From assembly GCF_001269925.1 (NCBI RefSeq), contig NZ_LHVO01000035.1, forward strand, positions 1-64,000: DNA of 64,000 bases, in the 5' to 3' direction. The DNA comes from Pseudomonas sp. MIACH. GTDB lineage: Bacteria; Pseudomonadota; Gammaproteobacteria; Pseudomonadales; Pseudomonadaceae. A model generated the notes under the pieces. The model was given only the letters and a program-made list of their open reading frames with translations. It ran no database searches and was not told the DNA's origin. The first letter of the stretch is position 1, and every line of letters begins with the position of its first letter. Both the position numbers and the translations under genes were made by a program. Positions 28,798-36,618 of the stretch are shown piece after piece.

Positions 28798-29757
28798 TCA
28801 AATGTGGGAGCTGTCGAGCCCCGGCGAGGCTGCGATGGCATCACCTCGGTGTACCTGAAAGACCGAGGCGCCTGCATCGCAGCCTCGCTGAAGCTCGACA
28901 GCTCCCACATCGACCTGTATTGGGTTGAAGCCCGTGTGCTGCTCGACAAAGTCGGCACTCAACTCGATCACCCGGCGGTATTGCAGGTCGACGGTGATCA
29001 TGTGGTAGCAGTTGTCGAGCAGGATCTTGGTCACCGGCCCGCCCAGATGCCGCTCCACGTAATCGGCGTTCCAACGGCTGGTGATGTCATCCTCGATGGA
29101 GTGCAGCACCAGGGCCGGCACCTTGACCTTGGGCATGCGTTTCCTGACCACGGCGTTCATGCGGTGCAACTCGCGCACGGTGATGCCTTCCATGGTCAAC
29201 AGACCGGCTTCGCTGCTCTGCCCTTCCTTCATCTGCCGCTCGACGATTGCCCGCAAGCGTTCATTCTTGATGCCATAAGGCGGCTTCTCTTCGAAGCGAC
29301 AGACGTGCACGCCAAACGGGATTTTCATCAGCAATGGCGTGAGGAACGCCAGTTTGTTGATGCTCCAGCCGTCGTACTTGAGGGTGGTGGAATACATCAG
29401 CAGCCCGGCGACTTGCCCGGGGTGCTCGGCGGCCACGTACATCGACATCACCGCGCCCATGGACAAGCCACCGACAAACACCTGTTCGTGGCGTTGCCTG
29501 ACCTGTACGAAGGTCTTGCGCACGCCTTCGTACCAGTCCAGCCAGCCGGTCGCCTGCAGGTCGCTGTTGTCGCCGCAGTGCCCGGCCAAAGTGGGCACGT
29601 ACACCGTGCAGTTACCCGCCTTGACCAGGCCCTTGGCGACCTGGCGCAATTCGGTCGGGGTGCCGGTCAGGCCGTGGATCAACAGGATCCCGACCGGACC
29701 TTCACCGAGAACGAATCCGGCAGTACCTTCACCGAGGTCGATCTCAGCTGTGCTCAC
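28798..29757 (-). CDS. Carboxylesterase-like alpha/beta hydrolase with REPIN-encoded C-terminus
   Basis: This 319-residue hydrolase resembles Est30-type carboxylesterases. The oxyanion region is LLIHGLTGTP near residue 25, the nucleophile lies in GGLSMGAVMS near residue 98, the acid in SIEDDITS and the histidine in NCYHMITVD near residue 247. The fold should end soon after FVEQHTG. The remaining roughly 35 residues are read from a REPIN at 28802-28910, and the stop codon lies just outside it. The start is a GTG overlapping the aminotransferase stop by four bases. It is the third gene of the sigma-54 cassette and could release or activate the product. Confidence 0.85.
   Translation of the reverse strand: MSTAEIDLGEGTAGFVLGEGPVGILLIHGLTGTPTELRQVAKGLVKAGNCTVYVPTLAGHCGDNSDLQATGWLDWYEGVRKTFVQVRQRHEQVFVGGLSMGAVMSMYVAAEHPGQVAGLLMYSTTLKYDGWSINKLAFLTPLLMKIPFGVHVCRFEEKPPYGIKNERLRAIVERQMKEGQSSEAGLLTMEGITVRELHRMNAVVRKRMPKVKVPALVLHSIEDDITSRWNADYVERHLGGPVTKILLDNCYHMITVDLQYRRVIELSADFVEQHTGFNPIQVDVGAVELQRGCDAGASVFQVHRGDAIAASPGLDSSHI
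28802..28910. repeat. REPIN inside the 3' end of the esterase gene
   Basis: Inverted arms at 28802-28819 and 28893-28910 (18 bp, perfect), plus inner arms at 28825-28837 and 28875-28887 (13 bp, perfect), form a REP doublet. It lies within the reading frame of the esterase and 32 bp before the next gene of the operon. Confidence 0.92.
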
Positions 29758-31148
29758 CGTTTAGTCGCCCGTACCAGCAGTTGCTCAAGCAGCTTCAGGC
29801 CCAGCTCGATTTCCGGGTAGCTGATTTCCAGGGACGGTGCCAGGGTGATCACGTTTTTGTAGTAGCCGCCCACGTCGAGGATCAGGCCGAGTTTGCGCCC
29901 ATCCACCACCATGTCGCCTTTCATGCCTTCTTCAACCATGTAGTCCAGGGTCGCCTTGTCCGGCGTGAAGCCATCCGGGCCGCAGATTTCGCAGCGCAGG
30001 GCCAGGCCCAGGCCGTCGACGTCGCCGATGATCGGGAAACGTTTCTGCAAGTCTTGCAGGCCTTCCAGGAAGAATTTGCCCTTGGCCATGACCATCGCGC
30101 CGTAGTCGACTTCGTTGGTCATCTTGAACATTTCCAGGCCCACCGCCGTGCCCAATGGGTTGGAGGCGAAGGTGGAGTGGGTCGAACCCGGTGGGAAGAT
30201 CTTCGGGTTGATCAACTCTTCACGCGCCCAGATGCCGCCCAATGGGTTGAGGCCGTTGGTCAGCGCCTTGCCGAACACGATCACGTCCGGTTGCACGTCG
30301 AAGTGCTCGATGGACCACAGTTTGCCGGTGCGGTAGAAGCCCATCTGGATCTCGTCGGAGACCATCAGGATGCCGTGCTGATCCAGCACATGCTTGAGTT
30401 CGCGGTAGAAGTTCATCGGCGGAATCACGTAGCCGCCGGTGCCCTGGATCGGCTCGACGTAGAACGCGGCGTATTCACTCTGGCCGACTTTCGGGTCCCA
30501 CACACCGTTGTATTCGGTCTCGAACAGACGCGCGAATTGCTGCACGCAGTGGCTGCCGTACTCTTCCTTGGTCATGCCTTTGGGGCCACGGAAGTGGTAC
30601 GGGAACGGGATGAACTGCGCGCGCTCGCCGAAGTGGCCATAGCGGCGACGGTAGCGATAGCTGGAGGTGATCGACGACGCGCCGAGGGTACGGCCGTGGT
30701 AGCCGCCTTCGAAGGCGAACATCAGGCTTTTGCCGTTGGTGGCGTTACGCACCACTTTCAGGGAGTCTTCGATCGACTGCGAGCCGCCGACGTTGAAGTG
30801 CACACGACCGTCGAGGCCGAATTTTTTCTTGGCGTCGACGGCGATCATTTCCGACAGCTCGATCTTGCCTTTGTGCAGGTACTGGCTGGCGATTTGCGGC
30901 AGGGTGTCGATCTGCTGTTTCAGCGCGTTGTTCAGGCGCGGGTTGGCGTAGCCGAAGTTGACCGCCGAGTACCACATTTGCAGGTCGAGGTAGGCCTGGT
31001 CTTCGGTGTCCCACACGTAGGAGCCTTCGCAACGGCTGAAAATACGCGGCGGCTCGATGTAGTGGACGGTGTCGCCGTAGGAGCAGTACTTGGCTTCTTT
31101 ATCCAGAAGGATCTGGTCTTCGGCAGTGGCGATACGGATATCAGACAT
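29754..31148 (-). CDS. Class III PLP-dependent aminotransferase of the six-gene cassette
   Basis: This 464-residue enzyme is a fold-type I, class III aminotransferase, the group that acts on omega-amino groups. Visible elements are GGSQSIEDSLKVVRN near residue 105, AFEGGYHGRTLGASS near 150 and the acidic pocket MVSDEIQMGFYR. The Schiff-base lysine is K294 in VFGKALTNG. The sequence is not close enough to the arginine, GABA or diaminobutyrate enzymes for me to name a substrate. The ATG at 31148 overlaps the HAD phosphatase gene by eight bases. The esterase gene starts inside its stop codon. This tight coupling indicates a shared pathway. Confidence 0.88.
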   Translation of the reverse strand: MSDIRIATAEDQILLDKEAKYCSYGDTVHYIEPPRIFSRCEGSYVWDTEDQAYLDLQMWYSAVNFGYANPRLNNALKQQIDTLPQIASQYLHKGKIELSEMIAVDAKKKFGLDGRVHFNVGGSQSIEDSLKVVRNATNGKSLMFAFEGGYHGRTLGASSITSSYRYRRRYGHFGERAQFIPFPYHFRGPKGMTKEEYGSHCVQQFARLFETEYNGVWDPKVGQSEYAAFYVEPIQGTGGYVIPPMNFYRELKHVLDQHGILMVSDEIQMGFYRTGKLWSIEHFDVQPDVIVFGKALTNGLNPLGGIWAREELINPKIFPPGSTHSTFASNPLGTAVGLEMFKMTNEVDYGAMVMAKGKFFLEGLQDLQKRFPIIGDVDGLGLALRCEICGPDGFTPDKATLDYMVEEGMKGDMVVDGRKLGLILDVGGYYKNVITLAPSLEISYPEIELGLKLLEQLLVRATKR

Positions 31149-31842
31149 GGTGGAAGAGTTCCTGATTGTCGGCAGCAGTAAAGGTGGTGGCGTTGGCGGC
31201 GATGCCTTGCGGCAGTCGGGCGAGCAATGCAGGCACTTCGGCGAAGGTGTCGAAGCGCGCGTGAGGAATGTTGTTGGCCTCGCAGTACAGGGCGAGGCTG
31301 CCTTTGGCGAAGACGAAGTCGGCGGTGGAGGCCACGCACATGTCGGACTTGCCGTCGCCGATCACCAGCACACGCTTGTTGCGCGGGGTGGATTTGCACT
31401 TGCAGTTGCCGGACGCCGCGCGGCAGGCATCGCTGGAATACGGGAAGTCGATGCGCCAGCTGTTCTGGTCGACCTGGCGCAGGCGGTTGGCGAGGATCGG
31501 CAGCAAGGTCACGTAGTTGCGCGACAGAATCCGCGCGATGCCTTGCTCGATGCCGTCGCTGACCACTTCGATGGACGCGCCCAGGCCCATGACGTGATCG
31601 ACGAAATCCGGGAAGTCCGGGTCGATCTCGACGCTGTCGAAATACGCCAGCAGTTCAGCCGGGGTCGCCTGGATCAGCGCCAGTTGGCGGCTCAGGCATT
31701 CGCGGGAACCGATATGCCCATCCAGCCATTCCTGTTCGATGGTTTCCCACTCGGGGCCGGCGAAGCGTTGGAGGACGTTGTCGATGACATCGGTGGGGGT
31801 AATGGTCCCGTCGAAGTCACACACGATATGCCAGTGGATCAT
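31141..31842 (-). CDS. HAD-IB phosphatase (MtnX-like), first gene of the six-gene cassette
   Basis: This 233-residue protein has the HAD phosphatase motifs. The nucleophile and acid are in CDFDGTITPTDV (D9 and D11), and the loop IEVVSDGI near residue 95 is motif II. GDGKSDMCVA near residue 165 is motif IV. The family includes phosphoserine and MtnX phosphatases. A methionine-salvage role is unlikely because no other mtn gene is near. A cysteine-rich insertion, DACRAASGNCKCKS, is unusual and could bind metal. The gene begins 49 bp after a sigma-54 promoter and overlaps the aminotransferase gene by eight bases. Confidence 0.85.
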   Translation of the reverse strand: MIHWHIVCDFDGTITPTDVIDNVLQRFAGPEWETIEQEWLDGHIGSRECLSRQLALIQATPAELLAYFDSVEIDPDFPDFVDHVMGLGASIEVVSDGIEQGIARILSRNYVTLLPILANRLRQVDQNSWRIDFPYSSDACRAASGNCKCKSTPRNKRVLVIGDGKSDMCVASTADFVFAKGSLALYCEANNIPHARFDTFAEVPALLARLPQGIAANATTFTAADNQELFHHV

Positions 31843-31890
31843 CTGCGTTTACCTTGAGGAGCGCGCTGTGTGCGCTTGCACAAGGGGTAG

Positions 31891-31906
31891 AGCAGGGAGT
31901 GTGCCA
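31891..31906 (-). promoter_or_regulatory. Sigma-54 promoter of the six-gene cassette
   Basis: On the minus strand the sequence reads TGGCACACTCCCTGCT. The GG and GC of the -24/-12 elements have the exact spacing, and only the first T of TTGC is changed. Predicted transcription would start near 31880, leaving a leader of about 38 nt before the HAD gene. Confidence 0.78.
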
Positions 31907-31957
31907 ACTGGCTGAAGCCCGGCGGGGCTGGGGGCGCGCGGGGATATGTGTCGCAGG

Positions 31958-31990
31958 AGCTACAATTTTTGTAGCTTGCTACAAACAAGA
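31958..31990. promoter_or_regulatory. Palindrome upstream of the sigma-54 promoter, candidate enhancer
   Basis: The arms AGCTACAA (31958-31965) and TTGTAGCT (31969-31976) form a perfect 8-bp dyad with a 3-bp spacer. A third CTACAA repeat follows at about 31980. It lies roughly 80-110 bp upstream of the predicted start, where an NtrC-type activator would bind. The regulator of the same operon is the obvious candidate. Confidence 0.5.
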
Positions 31991-32056
31991 TGAGTGCTTG
32001 CGCCAGGGACGCCCTTCGCGCGTTCATGCGCGCATGTCCAGAAAGGAAATCGCTCC

Positions 32057-32827
32057 ATGCTCAAACTCACTTCTGCTGTATTCGCCGGTTTACTGGGGCT
32101 GTGGGGTTATGCCGACACCGCCCTGGCCGCGCCGATCACCGGAGAAGTCGGCGCTGGCCTCAGTTATCAGCCCCATGATCCGACCGGCAGCCGCTACGAA
32201 ACCCGCCCCGTGCCCTACCTGGACCTGGACTGGGGCACTGTCAGCCTGAGCACCGATGACGGCCTGACCTGGAGCGCCCTCAACACCAACGGTTTGACGG
32301 CCGGCCCCTATATCAACTACCTGCAGGGGCGTACCTCCAACGGTGAGCTGCAGGGCCTGCGCAATGTGTCGGACATGGCTGAAGTGGGCGGTTTTATTCA
32401 ATACGCGCCGGCCGACTTCTGGCGCGTGTATGCCCGGATGGGCCAGGCCGTCGGTGGCGGGCATTCCCAGAGCGGCGCGCTGGGCAAGGTCGGCGGCGAG
32501 CTGGGCTACCCACTGGGTGGCGGGGTTATCGGCAGCAGCGGCCTGGCGGCGAATTTTGCCGATGCGCGCCAGACCCAGACCTATTTCGGGGTCGACGCCA
32601 ATGAATCTGCGGCCTCTGGTATTCGGCCGTATAACGCCAGCGGCGGCTTCCAGAACCTCACGTTGACCCAGAGTTTCGAGTTCCCCCTGGCCTCCAACTG
32701 GTCACTGCTGACCAGCGCCAGCTGGGTACACCTGGTGGGTTCGGCGGCCAACAGCAGCATCGTCAAGGAAACCGGCGACGTGAACCAGGGCCAGGTACAG
32801 ACGGCGATCAGCTACAAGTTCGATTGA
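32057..32827 (+). CDS. MipA/OmpV family outer-membrane protein
   Basis: This 256-residue protein has a signal peptide of about 26 residues (ending ADTALA) and then alternating polar/apolar strands ending in a C-terminal Phe-Asp (AISYKFD). This is typical of a beta-barrel of the MipA/OmpV family, linked in other bacteria to peptidoglycan synthesis scaffolds or to porin-like roles. The ATG at 32057 has an AAGGAAA ribosome-binding site. The frame from 31994 adds a non-signal extension. It is divergent from the sigma-54 cassette and shares its 215-bp control region, so a common signal is possible but not shown. Confidence 0.82.
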   Translation: MLKLTSAVFAGLLGLWGYADTALAAPITGEVGAGLSYQPHDPTGSRYETRPVPYLDLDWGTVSLSTDDGLTWSALNTNGLTAGPYINYLQGRTSNGELQGLRNVSDMAEVGGFIQYAPADFWRVYARMGQAVGGGHSQSGALGKVGGELGYPLGGGVIGSSGLAANFADARQTQTYFGVDANESAASGIRPYNASGGFQNLTLTQSFEFPLASNWSLLTSASWVHLVGSAANSSIVKETGDVNQGQVQTAISYKFD

Positions 32828-32840
32828 TCACTTCGGACAA

Positions 32841-32872
32841 CATGTGGGAGGGAGCAAGCCCCCTCCCACATG
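32841..32872. repeat. REP palindrome after the MipA/OmpV gene
   Basis: Perfect 12-bp arms at 32841-32852 and 32861-32872 enclose an 8-nt loop. It lies between the convergent MipA/OmpV gene and the small transporter pair and may end both transcripts. Confidence 0.85.
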
Positions 32873-32882
32873 GGGCCGGATT

Positions 32883-33287
32883 TCAGTTTTCCTCGCCCTC
32901 GGCCAGCAGCGCGATTCCGCCGATAATCACCGCAACGCCTACCCAGTGCAGCGGGCTGATATGTTCCCCCAGCCCCAGCCACGAACCGAGCAACACCACC
33001 ACAAACACCAGCGAACTCAGCGGGAACGCCAGGGATAAACTGCTGCGCCGCAGGATCAGCATCCACACGAAAAACGCGCCGATATAACTGGCGATCGCCG
33101 CCAGGATCCCCGGGTTGCGCGCCACCTCGGACAACCACTGCCAATTGAAATCCATCTGCCCCAACTGGTCGCCGGCAACCTTGGTAAACAGCTGCCCGGC
33201 ACTCTCGGTGCAGATCAGCAAGGCCCACAGCACCACGGTGCCAAGGCGCCCATGCAACCAACCGGTATTCATCGTTTGCGTACTCAT
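32883..33287 (-). CDS. Small multidrug resistance/EamA-like transporter, subunit B of a pair
   Basis: This 134-residue protein has four hydrophobic segments, as in SMR transporters and the half-EamA flippases ArnE/ArnF. Conserved features include a membrane-embedded glutamate in ICTESAGQLF near residue 26 and FPLSSLVFVVVLLGSWLGLGE in the third and fourth segments. The ATG at 33287 is chosen because it overlaps the partner gene's stop by four bases. The longer frame to 33509 is a shadow. It probably forms a heterodimer with the product of 33284-33664. Confidence 0.8.
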   Translation of the reverse strand: MSTQTMNTGWLHGRLGTVVLWALLICTESAGQLFTKVAGDQLGQMDFNWQWLSEVARNPGILAAIASYIGAFFVWMLILRRSSLSLAFPLSSLVFVVVLLGSWLGLGEHISPLHWVGVAVIIGGIALLAEGEEN

Positions 33288-33664
33288 GCCTGACTCCCTG
33301 CAATCGCTACCAGCATCACACCCAAGGTAATCACCAGGGTGCCCATCCAACGCCGGCGGCTGACGGTTTCGCCCAGTACCACCTTGCCGGCCAGCACCAC
33401 GCCGCAATAGGCCAGCGCCGCTGCCGGAAACAACAGGCTCAACGGCGCACGAGACAGCGCTTCGAGCCACACGAAAAACTCGATTGCGTAGGCACCGATC
33501 CCCGCCCACAGCAGCGGCGCATTAAATACCTGGCCCCAGAACGCATTCAGGCGAAAGCCGCCGTCCAGCTCCGGCAAACGGTCCAGGCCGAGCTTGAAAC
33601 ACAGTTGGCCGATCACATCGAGCACGATGGAAAAGGCCACCAGCAACACCACGGTCAGGGTCAC
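33284..33664 (-). CDS. Small multidrug resistance/EamA-like transporter, subunit A of a pair
   Basis: This 126-residue, four-helix protein has LDVIGQLCFKLGLD in the first segment. FVWLEALSRAPLSLLFPAAA follows, a typical EamA/SMR helix. It starts with GTG inside the stop codon of the arginase-like gene and ends inside the start of its partner. Paired genes of this size usually encode heterodimeric exporters or lipid-linked sugar flippases. Coupling to an arginase-fold protein suggests the cargo could be that enzyme's substrate or product, which is my inference. Confidence 0.8.
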   Translation of the reverse strand: MTLTVVLLVAFSIVLDVIGQLCFKLGLDRLPELDGGFRLNAFWGQVFNAPLLWAGIGAYAIEFFVWLEALSRAPLSLLFPAAALAYCGVVLAGKVVLGETVSRRRWMGTLVITLGVMLVAIAGSQA

Positions 33665-34581
33665 GGGAACAGCTCCTCAAACAGATCGATCAGGGCTTCA
33701 TTGGTAGCGGCGTTGCGCTGCAAATCCTCCGGGCTCCAGCGCTCCGGTGGCGGCTGGTCGGACTTGGCTTCCCAACGCTTGAACGCATTGCTGAAGGCCG
33801 GCGTGGCGAACTCGCCGCACACGTCGATGCCGATAATCCGTTTACCCGCCGCCAACGCCCGCAAGGCTTGCAACAAGTGGGTCAGGCGCATGCCGCCCTG
33901 GTCCCAGTTGGTGGCGGCGTCTTCACTGGCCAGCACGTCTTTGTCGATGGTGATCCAGATCGCTTCGGTGGGCAGGCTGGCGATCATCTGTTCGAGAAAT
34001 GCTGCCCAGTCCAACTCCGCCAGGTTGCGCCAGTGCAGGTGGTTTTCCTGCTGCTGGTGACCGGCACCATCGCCGACCCGACCCCAGACTTTCGACGGCG
34101 GGTGCTGCCAGGGAAACAACTGCAAGTGCCCACGCTTGAGGGCGCCGAGGTTGCCGCCGCGCAGTTGCGGGTTATGCAGGTCATCGCTGCACGGGCCGAG
34201 GGTGACGATGCGCTTGATCGCCGGCATCTTCAGCGCGCGGTTGACCCACGAGCCACAGTGGCGCTTGGGCGCAAAGCGCACCCAGTCGGGGTGGTTGTCG
34301 AAGTGGATCAGGCTGATGGGTTCTTTCAGGTCGGCCAGAAACGCCGGGGTCAGGTGGTGATAATCGCCGGAGCCGACGAACAGGATCTCCGGGCGCGCAT
34401 CCGTAGGCCGGGGCCGCTGGGCCAGGCGTTCGGCAAAGCGCTTCCAGGTTTTTTCGCTGGACCACAGGCGCAGCTTCGGGCCCAGGTCCAGCAGGTCGAT
34501 GCGCGTGGCACGGCCACTGGCCAACCGCCGGGCAATCGGTGCCTGACCGGTGAGGCTGTGGTCGAGGTCAAGAATATTCAA
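33661..34581 (-). CDS. Arginase/deacetylase-fold protein
   Basis: This 306-residue protein has metal-site elements of the ureohydrolase (arginase, agmatinase, formimidoglutamase) fold. These are HFDNHPDW near residue 93 and ITIDKDVL near residue 215, the counterparts of DAHxD and DxD in arginase. GSGDYHHLTPAF precedes them. The overall sequence is not that of a true arginase or agmatinase, and the substrate is unknown. It begins with a TTG, so expression may be modest, and I am less sure of this start. It is the first gene of a three-gene overlapping operon with two small transporters. Confidence 0.75.
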   Translation of the reverse strand: MNILDLDHSLTGQAPIARRLASGRATRIDLLDLGPKLRLWSSEKTWKRFAERLAQRPRPTDARPEILFVGSGDYHHLTPAFLADLKEPISLIHFDNHPDWVRFAPKRHCGSWVNRALKMPAIKRIVTLGPCSDDLHNPQLRGGNLGALKRGHLQLFPWQHPPSKVWGRVGDGAGHQQQENHLHWRNLAELDWAAFLEQMIASLPTEAIWITIDKDVLASEDAATNWDQGGMRLTHLLQALRALAAGKRIIGIDVCGEFATPAFSNAFKRWEAKSDQPPPERWSPEDLQRNAATNEALIDLFEELFP

Positions 34582-34655
34582 GGTGATATTTCCCCTATGG
34601 CTTTAGGGGGTCAATGCAAGGGGCGGGCCAGCGCTTACCTCAAGGTCAGTGAGAA

Positions 34656-34692
34656 CCACATGTGGAAGGGGGCTTACTCCCTCCCACATGTG
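34656..34692. repeat. REP palindrome between arginase-like gene and FrnE gene
   Basis: An inverted pair with long, slightly imperfect arms (CCACATGTGG at both ends and AGGGGG/TCCCTCC inside) lies in the 126-bp gap. It belongs to the GGGGGCTTGCC class of REP. Confidence 0.75.
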
Positions 34693-34707
34693 GATCAGTG
34701 TTCGACT

Positions 34708-35361
34708 TTAGTTTTTGGCTTCGCTGATGATCTGGCGAATCGCACCGACAAAGGCTTCGGCCGGCTGGCCACCGCTGACGGCGTACTGGTCGTTGAACAC
34801 GATGGTCGGCACCGACGTCACCCCACGGGATATCCACAACTGCTCTTGCTCGCGGACTTCGGCGGCGTATTCATCGGAGGCGAGAATCTCGGCGGCGCGC
34901 TTTATATCCAGGCCGACACTTTCAGCGATGATCGCCAGGGTGGCGTGATCGGAAGGGTCCTGGCCATCGGTGAAGTAGGCTTTGAACAACGCTTCCTTGA
35001 GGTTGTACTGCAAGCCTTCGAGCCCGGCCCAATGCAACAGGCGGTGTGCGTCGAAGGTGTTGTAGATACGGCTTTGGCCGTCGGTGCGAAAGGCAAAGCC
35101 CAGCTCGGCGCCCATGTCGCGGATGCGTGCACGGTTGGCCTGGGATTCTTCAGCCGTGGAGCCGTATTTCTCGGTGATGTGTTCGACGATGTTCTGCCCG
35201 ATGGCGGGCATGTTCGGGTTCAGTTCGAACGGCTGGAAATGGATCTCGGCCTGCACCTCGGTGCCGAGCTGGTCAAGGGCTTCGGTCAGGCCGCGCAGGC
35301 CAATGATGCACCAGGGGCAGGACACGTCGCTGACGAAATCGATTTTCAGGGGAGTACTCAT
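34708..35361 (-). CDS. FrnE-like DsbA family oxidoreductase
   Basis: This 217-residue thioredoxin-fold protein has the active-site motif CPWC in SDVSCPWCIIG near residue 15 and a helical insertion typical of FrnE. The cis-proline region is VPTIVFND near residue 178. No signal peptide is present, so it is cytoplasmic. FrnE proteins are thiol oxidoreductases or isomerases, first noted in polyketide clusters and later linked to oxidative stress. The ATG at 35361 gives a normal N-terminus, while the frame to 35469 reads through a non-coding leader. It may be monocistronic. Confidence 0.9.
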   Translation of the reverse strand: MSTPLKIDFVSDVSCPWCIIGLRGLTEALDQLGTEVQAEIHFQPFELNPNMPAIGQNIVEHITEKYGSTAEESQANRARIRDMGAELGFAFRTDGQSRIYNTFDAHRLLHWAGLEGLQYNLKEALFKAYFTDGQDPSDHATLAIIAESVGLDIKRAAEILASDEYAAEVREQEQLWISRGVTSVPTIVFNDQYAVSGGQPAEAFVGAIRQIISEAKN

Positions 35362-35416
35362 GGTAGGCAACCTCGCAGGCTTCAATACGCCGTAAAGGTT
35401 GCACGATACACCAATG

Positions 35417-36436
35417 TCACAGCAGCTTCGAAGGCGCGACCGGATCGATCTGCGCCCAATGGGCGGCATCTTCGCGATGGGCTTGCAGGTACGGCAACAC
35501 CGCCGTCAGCAGCGGCGCCTTGAACGCTTCCTGGAAACGATGGGCCATGCCAGGAATCAACTTCAACTGGCTGCCCTGGATATGCGCTGCCAGGTGCACG
35601 CCGTGCATCACCGGCAGCAACGGATCAGCGGTGCCGTGGACCACCAGCGTCGGTACACGCAGTTGGTTGAGCAGCGGCACACGGCTCGGTTCAGCGAGGA
35701 TCGCCATGATCTGGCGCTTCACGCCGTCCGGGTTGAAGGCGCGGTCGTAGGACAGCGCCGCCTGGTGCAGCAAGGCCTGGCGATCGTCCTTGACGTTCGG
35801 ACTGCCCAGCGCCGCGAGCAAGTCGGCCTGCTGCTCCAGCGCCACTTCGCGATTCGGCGCGCTGCGGCGCGACAACAATTGCACCAGCGCCGCATTCGGG
35901 GCCGGCAAGCCTTCGGCGCCGGAGCTGGTCATGATCAGGGTCAGGCTTTCCACGCGCTGCGGCGCCATCGCCGCCAGGTGCTGGGCAATCATGCCGCCCA
36001 TGCTCGCACCCAGTACGTGGAACTGCTGGATCTGCAAGGCATCCATCAAGCCCAGGGCGTCATCAGCCATGTCCGTCAGCGTGTACGGCGCCGATACCGG
36101 CAGGCCGAGCTTGTAGCGCAGCACTTCAAAGGTCAGGTTGGCGCTCGCCGGCGCCTGGCGCCAGGTGGACAGGCCCACATCGCGGTTGTCATAGCGGATC
36201 ACCCGGAAACCCTGCTGGCACAGGGCGACGACGACTTCGTCGGGCCAGTGGATCAGTTGCCCGCCCAGGCCCATAACCAGCAGCAAGGCCGGGTCGGACG
36301 CACGGCCGATACTCTGGTAGGCGATACTCACCTGGGCCAGGTCGACCGTTTGGGTCGGGACATTGACATCACATCGAGAAGCCGCAAAAGACGGCAGGCC
36401 GAACAGTAGAGCGGCCAGTAAAAGCAACACGCGCAT
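35417..36436 (-). CDS. Exported alpha/beta hydrolase
   Basis: This 339-residue protein has a hydrophobic signal peptide ([19 protein letters not shown]). An alpha/beta hydrolase fold of the haloperoxidase or lipase-like type follows. The nucleophile elbow is [11 protein letters not shown] near residue 145. The acid lies in [10 protein letters not shown] and the histidine in [11 protein letters not shown] near residue 310. The ATG at 36436 gives the signal peptide directly. The frame extending to 36565 would bury it. The substrate is not evident. It is divergent from metR. Confidence 0.82.
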   Translation of the reverse strand: MRVLLLLAALLFGLPSFAASRCDVNVPTQTVDLAQVSIAYQSIGRASDPALLLVMGLGGQLIHWPDEVVVALCQQGFRVIRYDNRDVGLSTWRQAPASANLTFEVLRYKLGLPVSAPYTLTDMADDALGLMDALQIQQFHVLGASMGGMIAQHLAAMAPQRVESLTLIMTSSGAEGLPAPNAALVQLLSRRSAPNREVALEQQADLLAALGSPNVKDDRQALLHQAALSYDRAFNPDGVKRQIMAILAEPSRVPLLNQLRVPTLVVHGTADPLLPVMHGVHLAAHIQGSQLKLIPGMAHRFQEAFKAPLLTAVLPYLQAHREDAAHWAQIDPVAPSKLL

Positions 36437-36618
36437 GAAAAACACCGAAACGCAGAACCCCAGTAGAGCGCGAGTCTGATGAAGTTTGTTCAAGCGCGCT
36501 GCCACAGTTCCATGACAGTTTGATGAAGAGTGCCCGGCGGTCATGGTCGACATGGATTGCAACATGAGACAAACTCACGCGATTCGAATTCGTCACAAAT
36601 TGTCTTCATGGAGAGCCC

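Noticed and set aside
29781..31181. 466-codon plus-strand frame opposite the aminotransferase
   Set aside because: It is antisense to a gene with full PLP-enzyme motifs. The translation resembles typical reverse-frame sequence.
33868..35523. 551-codon plus-strand frame across the arginase-like and FrnE genes
   Set aside because: It crosses two real minus-strand genes and a REP element, and has no domain.
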